A stretch of DNA of 64,000 nucleotides from the NCBI RefSeq assembly GCF_903815225.1, contig NZ_LR813084.1, positions 4,426,001-4,490,000 of the forward strand. Direction: 5' to 3'. The notes beneath the pieces were generated by a model, which was given only the letters and a program-made list of their open reading frames with translations, did not search any database and had not been told where the DNA came from. The translations under genes were made by a program, and so were the position numbers. Shown here piece by piece: positions 19,783 through 27,545 of this stretch. The DNA is from Delftia tsuruhatensis. GTDB taxonomy: Bacteria > Pseudomonadota > Gammaproteobacteria > Burkholderiales > Burkholderiaceae_C. Positions within the stretch are counted from its first letter, which is position 1. Every line of letters begins with the position of its first letter.

Positions 19783-20392
19783 GCTCCCTCCTCCTCTGGA
19801 TTGCCAGTTGGCGAACGCCCCCGCGCCGGATTCCCGACCAGTGCGGAGGCACACTGAAACCCGTCGCCAGGCACGCCGTCGTCCGGGGACAAGGGCGCAA
19901 CCGGGCCGCCAGCCTGTTGTTGCTTTGGATGCCGGGAGGGAAACGCGGGACCCGATCCGGCTGTGGCTGGTCGTCAGATTCTCCAAGGCCCACGGGCGAA
20001 CAGATAAACGATTCAGCGGTGCGGTGATCGTTATCCGGCGTGATGGGCCAAGTGTTTTCCCTTGGTGCACTGCTGCCGCATGGGCCGGACGCCAACCCGG
20101 CTTGCTTGCTCGCGGGCTCCACCCTCACATGGCCAAGGACACGCGGCCTGGCTGGCCATGGATCAAGCGGCAGAGTCCCCGTTGCATGAGCCCGGCGAGT
20201 GTTGCGACCGAGCTTCATTCAGGGCATGGCACACGAATAAGGCAGTGATGGACAGCGTGTTCTTTCTTTGCACTGCAGTGCCGGCCCCCATGCCAACCCA
20301 TCACGCATGATTTATCGCAATGAGTCCGTAGCAAAATATTGATTGTTTTCATGAAAATTGTACAATCCAGCACCACCTAATAATTCAATGCG
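19783..20392. other. Intergenic region between porin and polysaccharide island
   Basis: No convincing gene is seen in about 610 bases. The left two thirds are GC-rich and must contain the porin promoter and leader. From about 20290 the sequence becomes AT-rich and marks the left edge of the low-GC island. A sigma-70-like promoter lies close to the right end. Confidence 0.6.
20339..20366 (+). promoter_or_regulatory. Putative sigma-70 promoter for the dioxygenase-like gene
   Basis: TTGATT and TACAAT are separated by 16 bases and lie 26 bases upstream of the ATG at 20393. The match to the consensus is good in an AT-rich background, so chance occurrence is possible. Confidence 0.45.
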
Positions 20393-21079
20393 ATGCTCAA
20401 TTTCAACCAAATTCTGAATTGCCAACTGAATACAATCCCTTTTCGCTGGGCAGAAATATCCGGACTGTATTCACCAGAAAATTGTGCATTGCTTTCTCAA
20501 ACCTACCCAACCGACCACTTCCGCACCGTAGAAGCCTACGGGGGAGAAAAGGACTACCGATACGATGCCAGGTCATTGATTCCAATGGGCGAAAAAAATA
20601 TATCCCGACCGGAATTCCTGAGCCCTGGCTGGATGGAATTCGCGCAAGACCTGATTTCCGATGATTATCGTAGTGCCATGTCATCATTGACTGGAATCGA
20701 TTTATCACATTTCCCCATGGAGGCAAATCTGTACCATTATGGATCTGGTGCATTGCTTGGACCCCATCGCGATCTTCCGGAAAAAAAGGTCACGCATGTC
20801 TTTTATTTCAATGAAAACTGGCTTGCAGCAGATGGCGGCTGCCTTGCCATACTCAATTCATCCAATGCCAAGGATGTTGCAGCCCTTGTCAGCCCGAATG
20901 TAGGAAATTCCGTGGCTTTCGTACGCTCGGATGAATCCTGGCACGAAGTAACCAAGGTTTCTGCACGGGTTCGTGCATCGCGCCGCAGCGTGACCGTGAC
21001 GTTCTATCAACCTGGCTCCATCAGCTCCATGTGGCCACCTGGCTCGGAAATGGAACTACACGACTATGTTGCTGATTGA
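20393..21079 (+). CDS. 2-oxoglutarate/Fe(II)-dependent oxygenase-like protein
   Basis: The 228-residue protein has the double-stranded beta-helix pattern of prolyl-4-hydroxylase-type enzymes. It has H125 and D127 in GPHRDLPEKK, a Gly-rich DGGCLAIL strand, H184 in DESWHEV, and an Arg-rich strand (ASRRSVTVTFY) supplying the 2-oxoglutarate-binding Arg near 197-198. Proteins of this kind accompany polysaccharide or lipopolysaccharide loci, but the substrate is not known. GC is clearly lower than in the flanks. No good ribosome-binding site is seen before the ATG; a promoter is visible only 26 bases upstream, so the leader is short. Confidence 0.75.
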   Translation: MLNFNQILNCQLNTIPFRWAEISGLYSPENCALLSQTYPTDHFRTVEAYGGEKDYRYDARSLIPMGEKNISRPEFLSPGWMEFAQDLISDDYRSAMSSLTGIDLSHFPMEANLYHYGSGALLGPHRDLPEKKVTHVFYFNENWLAADGGCLAILNSSNAKDVAALVSPNVGNSVAFVRSDESWHEVTKVSARVRASRRSVTVTFYQPGSISSMWPPGSEMELHDYVAD

Positions 21080-21230
21080 AGCAAACCCGGCTACTCCATC
21101 CATGCAAGGAATTCATACTCCTTCGACATGCAGCCCATCAAAATGACAAAATCCGTACGCCAGCCACCTCAATCCGACTTCGCGTTCCTGGAAATCTGCG
21201 TTTTTTAGAAAAGCCTTGAAGGATTCTCCG

Positions 21231-22487
21231 ATGTCTTCTGATTTTTCAATTGAGGTTGAGTCTCTGAGCAAGTGCTATCGGATCTATGACAGCCCGCAGG
21301 CTCGGCTCATGCAGATGCTCCCTTTTTTCGGCAGACAGCGGTTTCGTGAATTTTGGGCACTGAGAGATATCTCTTTTCGCGTCGCAAAGGGCGAGTCCGT
21401 AGGAATCATTGGCAGAAATGGAAGTGGAAAATCGACACTGTTGCAGATCATTTGTCGAACACTGAATGCAAGTACGGGAAGCAGCCTGACCCGAGGAAAA
21501 GTCGCAGCCCTGCTGGAACTGGGATCAGGCTTCAACCCTGATTTTACAGGTCGTGAGAATGTCTATCTCAATGGTGCTTTGCTTGGGATGAGCCGGGAAG
21601 AGATGAATTCCCGTTTCGATGAGATCGCCGATTTTGCGAATATCGGTGACTTCATGGAACAACCCACCAAGACCTATTCAAGCGGAATGCTTGTCCGCTT
21701 GGCATTTTCCGTATCTGCATGCATTGACCCGGACATTCTGATCATCGATGAGGCGCTGGCGGTCGGAGATGCCTCCTTTCAATTCAAATGTCTCGGCAGG
21801 CTTGAAGCATTGGCGAAAAATGGAACCACACTGCTGTTTGTTTCTCACGACATGAGCATGGTGAAACGCTTCTGCAACAAGGCAATCTATCTCAGTGCAG
21901 GGAGGTTGAAATCCATCGGCTCGCCCGAAGAAATGGCAGAAATGTACCTGCTTGACATGAGAGATGAGCAGCGCCAATGGGCCAGCAGCGGGAAAACTCC
22001 TGTAGCACAGAAGAAAATTGTGAATAATGCACACTTCGCGTTCGGCACCAAAGAAGGAGAAATCACTTCCGCTCATTTCACCAATACAGGCGGCTTCTAC
22101 TCGTCATTCGCATTTGGCGAAAACATTGATATTGAAATCAACTGTCGATTTCATGAATCCGTCCACCGGCCCAATATCAGCCTTACCGTTCAGGAGGCAA
22201 GGCTTCTTGTCGTAGGCGGGCAGAATTTCCAAATCTCTTCCAAAGATGCAGACAACGGATGGATTTCCGCAAGCCTGGTCTTTCGTTTTCCGGCCAAGCT
22301 GTCTCCAGGCCGATATCACATTACCATCAAGCTGATGAATGGACACAGCGAAGAAACATCGCTATTGATTGAAAAGCAAGTAGGCTTGCTAAGCTTCGAC
22401 ACGGTAGCCAGTCGCAATCATTCATTTCTCGGTATTGTAGACCTTGGAATCGAACTGAGCACACCCACCAATACCGATTCGAATTGA
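21231..22487 (+). CDS. wzt: Wzt-like ABC transporter ATPase for O-antigen/polysaccharide export
   Basis: The 418-residue protein has an ATPase domain with Walker A GRNGSGKST (61-69), the variant signature YSSGMLVRLAFS (149-160) typical of polysaccharide exporters, and Walker B ILIIDEAL (169-176). A C-terminal extension of about 150 residues (from about 265) matches the Wzt_C carbohydrate-binding region in position and beta-rich character. Wzt drives export of a finished, often end-capped glycan through the Wzm permease. No wzm gene is in the window, which is unusual because the pair is normally adjacent. The ATG at 21231 follows a GAAGGA site. An in-frame TTG at 21216 is less likely. Confidence 0.88.
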   Translation: MSSDFSIEVESLSKCYRIYDSPQARLMQMLPFFGRQRFREFWALRDISFRVAKGESVGIIGRNGSGKSTLLQIICRTLNASTGSSLTRGKVAALLELGSGFNPDFTGRENVYLNGALLGMSREEMNSRFDEIADFANIGDFMEQPTKTYSSGMLVRLAFSVSACIDPDILIIDEALAVGDASFQFKCLGRLEALAKNGTTLLFVSHDMSMVKRFCNKAIYLSAGRLKSIGSPEEMAEMYLLDMRDEQRQWASSGKTPVAQKKIVNNAHFAFGTKEGEITSAHFTNTGGFYSSFAFGENIDIEINCRFHESVHRPNISLTVQEARLLVVGGQNFQISSKDADNGWISASLVFRFPAKLSPGRYHITIKLMNGHSEETSLLIEKQVGLLSFDTVASRNHSFLGIVDLGIELSTPTNTDSN

Positions 22488-22492
22488 ATATA

Positions 22493-23416
22493 TCAAACAG
22501 CCCTCATGACACCGATGGCAAAGTCGGTCTCAAGAAAATTATTAGAAATCATCGTATCCTCAATCTGAAACAACATTTCAAGCAATTCCATTGAGCGAGG
22601 ATCACTTTCCACGAAATTTCCCGCAATCCCATGCAGGGCGAATTGCAATATATTCCCGCCACAGGCATTGAATGCACACTCAGAAAAATTCTCGGACAAT
22701 ACCCTTCTTATATCCTGGGATCTGATAGCCTCCGATGGGTCAACCTTCACCACTTCAGCAGGGTCAGGTAGCGGAACCCCGTGCTGCACCTTACCGAAAT
22801 GCTCCACCTGGAAAGATCGGCGATATTCCGGGGGAATCAACTGAAATGCACCAGAAATAATCGAGCGTTGAAAATCACTGAATGCAAAGTGATTCGCACC
22901 GACATATTCATTGAAAAAAACCCAGCCACCGGGCTTCAGTGCCGCACGAACAGACTGGCAAACCTTTTCAAGCTGCTTGATGTGGTGCAAGGACCCGTTA
23001 AACCAAACGGCATCGTAGATTCCGTTGCCAAGCGGCGTGCTTTGAACATCCTTGACAATGTAATTAATATTGCCAGCACCAATCGCATCTGCCTCAGCAC
23101 GGGCAATGTCAATGGCCCCCTTCGCAATATCAATTGCATCAAAATGACCAAAGGCATTCAGCCGGAACAGTTCCCGCTCCAGAGATCCGCTGCCACAGCC
23201 AATACTCAGCATTCTTGAGGAGGCAGGGGATCTGTCAAAAAACTCCTTCATGCAATAGGTTCCCCACCACTCATGTGGAGTGTTGGCACAAGCCTTTCGC
23301 TGAAAGCGTCGCTGCACGGCCGGAACAGCCAGCCAGTAAACCTGTGGCGAAAAGGCATCTGAACTCGCCACATTTTTTGACCAATGATTCGCGGTAATCT
23401 CTTCGTCGGAAATCAT
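22493..23416 (-). CDS. SAM-dependent class I methyltransferase
   Basis: The 307-residue protein has motif I LSIGCGSGSLER (about 70-81), an acidic residue after strand 2 (FDAIDIAKGAI), and AVWFNGSLHHIKQLE with LKPGGWVFFNEYVG further on. These are typical of small-molecule or glycan methyltransferases. Beside a Wzt with a carbohydrate-binding domain, a chain-terminating methyltransferase acting on the polysaccharide end is a reasonable hypothesis, as in E. coli O8/O9 WbdD systems. That is inference only. The start overlaps the stop of the upstream glycosyltransferase as ATGA, so translation is coupled. It converges on wzt with five bases between stops. Confidence 0.82.
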   Translation of the reverse strand: MISDEEITANHWSKNVASSDAFSPQVYWLAVPAVQRRFQRKACANTPHEWWGTYCMKEFFDRSPASSRMLSIGCGSGSLERELFRLNAFGHFDAIDIAKGAIDIARAEADAIGAGNINYIVKDVQSTPLGNGIYDAVWFNGSLHHIKQLEKVCQSVRAALKPGGWVFFNEYVGANHFAFSDFQRSIISGAFQLIPPEYRRSFQVEHFGKVQHGVPLPDPAEVVKVDPSEAIRSQDIRRVLSENFSECAFNACGGNILQFALHGIAGNFVESDPRSMELLEMLFQIEDTMISNNFLETDFAIGVMRAV

Positions 23417-25740
23417 GAAAACCTTTCTGAAGATCGGCTATTGGAATGTGGTGTCCATGTACCCCATTTGCTTTCGAAATATGCCTGATTTCGCTCCCAG
23501 ATCACCTGATACTCACCCGAGTCGATCAATTTCTTGAAGGATGCCTGACCGTAGTGGTGCACAAAAGAGTCTTCCGCACACACCGTACGATATCCGGCAG
23601 CCTGAAGCCGGCGGCAGTAATCATCATCCTCAAACATGCCAATGCCAAATCCTTCATCAAGGGCACCGATCTCCTCGAATACCTCGCGCCGCATTGCCAC
23701 ACAAAACATGGCCAGCACGGAGATATCAAAATGATGGCCGGCGTTCGCGACGGTATGGCGGGCAGCAAACTCGTGCATCTGCTCCAGATTGGTGTAGTCC
23801 ACAGCGATCTTCGCCTCGTTGCCAACTGAGTTGGTGACCGGCCCAACCAGGCCGATTCGACTGTCCCGCAAGTGCCGCAGCATGGCTTCGAGCCAGTCAT
23901 TGGTGACCACCGTATCATTGTTGAGAAGCACTACATACGCCCCCTCGGCCTGCGCGATCCCTTGGTTGTTAGCCGCGGCAAAACCACGATTCTCATCATT
24001 GAGAATCAATTTCAGGTTCGGGATGTGGCGCTGCATGGCAAGCAACATATCGCAAGTATCATCCTGGGAGGCATTATCCACGACGATCACTTCGTAATGA
24101 GGATATGTGGTGCGTGTGACAATGCTTTCGATGCATTGCCGGGTCAAGTCGGAATTATTATAACTGACGATGACAATGGAGCACTTTGCATACAGGGATT
24201 TCAACGCCTTTTCCGTTGAAACATAGCGATGCCTCCAGTCATTGGCCTTTGCCAATTGAATCCTGCGATGGATCAGATCCGCATCCTCTTCCCTCAGCGC
24301 AGCCTCGATCCTGGACAGAAAGTCGCCATATTCCGCAGCAAAGTAGACATAGTCCTCGTAGATCGCCATCTCTTCCAATGGAACACTGACAACCGGCTTA
24401 CCCACGCTGATGTATTCATAGAACTTGACAGGGTCCACCGCGTGAGTGACCTTGTTCAACTTGAATGGAATCAGGCAGACATCAAATCCATGCAGGTAAC
24501 GGGGCATATGATCGTAGGCCTTCTTCCCCAACAAATGCACATTAGGCAGCCTATCAATGCCTTCGACGTCTTTGACAAAACAATCTCCCACCAAAACAAA
24601 ATCCCATTCCGGACGCCGTGTCGCCAGATAATTCAGCAGAGCGAAATCTATCCAAGGCGCCAAGGCCCCATAGAATCCTATGACCGGCCTCTTCAAATGG
24701 GCAAGCAATTCATTTTTCACACAATTGGATGAGAAAAATTCAAAATCCACCCCATTTCTAACCAAGGCACATTTTCTGCTCTTGGCCGCCCATTTTCTCT
24801 CCAGGATGGATGCAGTAACCGTCACCAGATCAGCCTTGTCGATAAGGATTTCCTCCTCCATCAGAAGCTGCTGACCGATATCTGGGAAATCTTCCCACTC
24901 ATCCATGCAGTCATACTGCAGGCGCCAAAATCTTTTCTCTTGAAGATCCACTGCCAACTTCGTCCAGTAGGACAGATGAACTACAATCAGAGCCTCCCTG
25001 ATTCCGGCATCCGACGACAACCGTGAAAACGATCCGTTGACAGCAAGAAAATTTTCATGAGACATTCCATTCTTATAGAAATCCTCATGACAAAAAAAAC
25101 CCAGACCTACTTCATAGACGTTTGGAGCTACTTGTCGCATGACGTAAGGCCTGCCCTGCTCCGGATTTATGGATCGTACAATATAAAATACACGATGACC
25201 ATTGGCAGCAAATTGAGACATCATATGCTGCGGCCTTTGATAGCGCGCAGACCATTCAATGTTGGCCAGGCAAACTATATCCATTCTTCCGTTGCAAACC
25301 CCGGGCAGCAACCGCTGCTCGTCTCTTTTTTCGTGATGAATGACATGCTGCTGGCTTGCCCGCTGACCATTGAGAGAATTTGAATACAACCGGTTTTTCA
25401 AACGATGGGGTAGCAACATATTTCCCAGCGTCCGAGCCAGATGAGAGCGCTCCGCAATCAGGTACAGCCCATCAACCAAGAGGTATCGAAAACTTCTCCT
25501 TCGCTGTTCAAGCATCTGCTTTACTGCATCAACTTCACTCCGGAGCCAGGCGATGCCCATGTCACGCGATGCAACGACATCTTTGCTGAGCTTCAACTCT
25601 TTCTCAAGCTGTTCAATTTTCTGCTGCAAGACAGCAATTTCACCCCTGGACGTCTGAGAGTTTCCAATCTCGTCAGATTTCACATCCAGCATACTTGCAG
25701 AAGATGGAAGTGCTCTTTGCTCATCCGTATTACTTTTCAT
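23413..25740 (-). CDS. Two-domain glycosyltransferase (GT4-like plus GT2) with N-terminal coiled coil
   Basis: The 775-residue protein has three parts. First is a coiled coil (about 33-80, QQKIEQLEKELKL). Second is a GT-B/GT4-like region (about 150-520) with MDIVCLANIEWSARYQRPQH near its start, LVRNGVDFEFF, PVIGFYGALAPW and DPVKFYEYISVGKPVVS. Third is a C-terminal GT-A/GT2 domain (from about 522, CSIVIVSYNNSDLTRQCIES) with VVDNASQDDT, NRGFAAANNQGI, the nucleotide-sugar LLNNDT motif and EDDDYCRRLQAAGY. Two catalytic folds in one chain suggest addition of two different sugars or an alternating polymer. The gene overlaps the 46-residue ORF upstream by 11 bases and the methyltransferase downstream by four. 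Confidence 0.85.
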   Translation of the reverse strand: MKSNTDEQRALPSSASMLDVKSDEIGNSQTSRGEIAVLQQKIEQLEKELKLSKDVVASRDMGIAWLRSEVDAVKQMLEQRRRSFRYLLVDGLYLIAERSHLARTLGNMLLPHRLKNRLYSNSLNGQRASQQHVIHHEKRDEQRLLPGVCNGRMDIVCLANIEWSARYQRPQHMMSQFAANGHRVFYIVRSINPEQGRPYVMRQVAPNVYEVGLGFFCHEDFYKNGMSHENFLAVNGSFSRLSSDAGIREALIVVHLSYWTKLAVDLQEKRFWRLQYDCMDEWEDFPDIGQQLLMEEEILIDKADLVTVTASILERKWAAKSRKCALVRNGVDFEFFSSNCVKNELLAHLKRPVIGFYGALAPWIDFALLNYLATRRPEWDFVLVGDCFVKDVEGIDRLPNVHLLGKKAYDHMPRYLHGFDVCLIPFKLNKVTHAVDPVKFYEYISVGKPVVSVPLEEMAIYEDYVYFAAEYGDFLSRIEAALREEDADLIHRRIQLAKANDWRHRYVSTEKALKSLYAKCSIVIVSYNNSDLTRQCIESIVTRTTYPHYEVIVVDNASQDDTCDMLLAMQRHIPNLKLILNDENRGFAAANNQGIAQAEGAYVVLLNNDTVVTNDWLEAMLRHLRDSRIGLVGPVTNSVGNEAKIAVDYTNLEQMHEFAARHTVANAGHHFDISVLAMFCVAMRREVFEEIGALDEGFGIGMFEDDDYCRRLQAAGYRTVCAEDSFVHHYGQASFKKLIDSGEYQVIWERNQAYFESKWGTWTPHSNSRSSERFS

Positions 25741-25870
25741 GGGGTTCCATAGCGTTGGCTTGAATTCTGGCAGCTGACTTGCCGATTCTCAAGGCGTCTC
25801 TCGAGTATTTATCGATCCAGCATCGAATCAATGCTTTTTTCTCACGAACAGTCTTTTTCTCATTCGCCAT
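25730..25870 (-). CDS. Hypothetical 46-residue basic protein overlapping both neighbours
   Basis: The ATG at 25870 opens a 46-codon frame. The protein begins MANEKKTVREKKALIRCWID, continues through a KYSRDALRIGKSAARIQ segment and ends in a TAA. It is Lys/Arg-rich and probably helical; I do not recognise a family. Its start lies 11 bases inside the pyruvyltransferase gene and its end lies 11 bases inside the glycosyltransferase gene, so it fills the otherwise empty 119-base gap exactly. Such symmetrical overlaps favour a real, translationally coupled gene. A GAGGG sequence lies just before the start. It could also be a chance frame in a coupled leader. Confidence 0.45.
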   Translation of the reverse strand: MANEKKTVREKKALIRCWIDKYSRDALRIGKSAARIQANAMEPHEK

Positions 25871-27059
25871 GGGAACCCTCGAGCAGGAATGGCAATGACA
25901 TCATGAACTCGTTCATCGCAGCTATAGACTGAGGATGACGAACCCCAACACAATCTGCCACATGGTCCCAATGCTGCCTCAATTCATTTTCGGCACCGGC
26001 CATCAAATCCAGTGGCATTTTTCTGCCAAGCCGGTTTTTCAGCCATAGAGGATCATCAACCGCCAAGGTGGACAATGGATACACCGTTTCGAACTTTGAC
26101 AGCGCAGTAAACTTTCCGATAGAAAGATCGCTTGGAGTGAAAACCGGAACACCTGCGCACAACGCAGTGATTGCAAGATGATAGCTATGACCGGCAACAC
26201 CTTCCGACTCCGCGATCAGTGCCGCGAGAACCATTGGAGATGGCCATTCAGGCAAGCTGTAGGTATCGGGCAATTCCCGATCGATGAACGATTCATGATC
26301 ACACAGCACCGGACCCAGACGCAGAAGAAGAAAACTGACATCAGGCTGCTCATCACGGAATCTTCGGATGTGATCGGTGAATCTTTCCAGGTTCTGGGTC
26401 GCCTGGATGACTACATAAGGCTTCTTCAAGCCCAACTGCTCTCGTATGAGCCTGGCCTTTTCGGTGGCAGCATGCTGGGGGATGAACCGTCCCAACGAGA
26501 ACGCCGTATCAGGAACCATTTTCACACGATCAGGATTCAGAAATTTCTCCAGCGCCTTCTTGCTCGGTTCATCGCGAACCGATACATAGGTACTGTACTT
26601 CAACATCACCGAAAGCAATGGATGACTCCACAATGGGATGTCGTTGCAATGCATGCCCGGCGCATTCCATATGACAGGAATTCCATGCTGGATACCTATC
26701 AATGCAGGAGCCAACCAATATCCAGTGGGATGGTGAATCCAATCTTCCGCTGGCACATATCCTGGTGCTACGAACTTGTCAAAACGAACTATGAAGCCAC
26801 CACCGATGAGAATGGCATCAAGCTCGCCCGCCATGCGAGGCAGGTCGGCGAGAGAAACGACATCATATGGCCAATCCTGCGATGACTTGGCATGATAGGA
26901 AAATGGAATCACTTCCACCGCCCCCAGCCGCAGCGAAAGCTCCAGCTTCGCGATTATTGGAAAAAGAAGATCACCATAATTTTGAACATCAAAGGTTCCA
27001 AAAATACCTATGCGCCACGGCCTATTTTTTTGCGATGATTCAATTTCCATACCATTCAT
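25860..27059 (-). CDS. Polysaccharide pyruvyl transferase family protein
   Basis: The 399-residue protein has the CsaB/WcaK-type layout: an N-terminal WRIGIFGTFDVQNYGDLLFP (the GxxNxGD signature), DAILIGGGFIVRF, IPVIWNAPGMH, YVSVRDEPSKKALE and a C-terminal GVAGHSYHLAITALCAGVPV. The His in GHSYHL is conserved in the family. These enzymes transfer pyruvate from phosphoenolpyruvate to a sugar to form a ketal, adding negative charge to capsules or secondary wall polymers. It is the first gene of the leftward operon in the low-GC island. I chose the first ATG (27059); a second is three codons later. Confidence 0.8.
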   Translation of the reverse strand: MNGMEIESSQKNRPWRIGIFGTFDVQNYGDLLFPIIAKLELSLRLGAVEVIPFSYHAKSSQDWPYDVVSLADLPRMAGELDAILIGGGFIVRFDKFVAPGYVPAEDWIHHPTGYWLAPALIGIQHGIPVIWNAPGMHCNDIPLWSHPLLSVMLKYSTYVSVRDEPSKKALEKFLNPDRVKMVPDTAFSLGRFIPQHAATEKARLIREQLGLKKPYVVIQATQNLERFTDHIRRFRDEQPDVSFLLLRLGPVLCDHESFIDRELPDTYSLPEWPSPMVLAALIAESEGVAGHSYHLAITALCAGVPVFTPSDLSIGKFTALSKFETVYPLSTLAVDDPLWLKNRLGRKMPLDLMAGAENELRQHWDHVADCVGVRHPQSIAAMNEFMMSLPFLLEGSHGE

Positions 27060-27459
27060 ATTTTCATGTTTTCAAATAGGTGAAATTTTCAATTTACTTG
27101 AAAATCAGAATTCAATTATCAATTCAAATTTTCTAGTCTAACCAAATTGTCGCAACATCTCTTGTGATGTTTCATGCTACATCAAGCAAAAGAAAACTTC
27201 CATACCTTCTTGGAATCTGAAAGTGCGGCAGACGGCGCCTGCATGGCGGGCAGCTCCTGCTGGCGAGGTTGTCCATACAGGATGCCGTGCCATGCATCTA
27301 TCCCCTGAAAAATTATTTTCCCTATAAGAATCACGAAATCAATAGCCATCAAGAAAAAGTTACCAACATTTATCAAATCAGCAGCATTTCAATAAATATC
27401 ATTTCATTTTTTCAAATTCTCAAAAAATACTCCTGAATCTCAAAATAAGTCAGAACCGC
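27060..27459. other. AT-rich intergenic region, right edge of the polysaccharide island
   Basis: About 400 bases with no convincing gene. It is strongly AT-rich (poly-T and poly-A tracts) and must contain the promoter of the leftward pyruvyltransferase operon. A 64-codon frame on the minus strand (27182-27376) has no recognisable features. The region ends abruptly at the CRISPR repeat remnant. Confidence 0.55.
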
Positions 27460-27545
27460 GTTTCAATCCGCGCGCCCGCGAAGGGCGCGACTGCTGATCG
27501 AGCAATCGACAGCAGCAGGTCTCGGTTTCAATCCACGCGCCCGCG
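27460..27545 (-). CRISPR. Type I-C CRISPR remnant: one full repeat, one spacer, one truncated repeat
   Basis: A 32-base unit at 27460-27491 starts (plus strand) GTTTCAATCC and ends GGGCGCGAC. A 33-base spacer (27492-27524) follows. A second copy of the first 21 bases of the unit (27525-27545) then runs into cas3. The pattern matches the type I-C family, whose repeats read GTCGC...GGATTGAAAC on the strand used by the cas genes. The complete copy differs from the partial one by a single base (G for A at 27470), as is common in the last, leader-distal repeat. With only one spacer and no leader, cas1 or cas2, the array is not functional on its own. Confidence 0.85.

Noticed and set aside
27182..27376. 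64-codon minus-strand frame in the AT-rich gap beside the CRISPR remnant
   Set aside because: Hydrophobic start but no ribosome-binding site, no neighbour coupling and no known pattern; AT-rich gaps easily give such frames.
27460..27545. Reading the repeats as an active CRISPR array
   Set aside because: Only one complete repeat and one spacer, no leader, no adaptation or interference genes, and the second repeat is cut by cas3.
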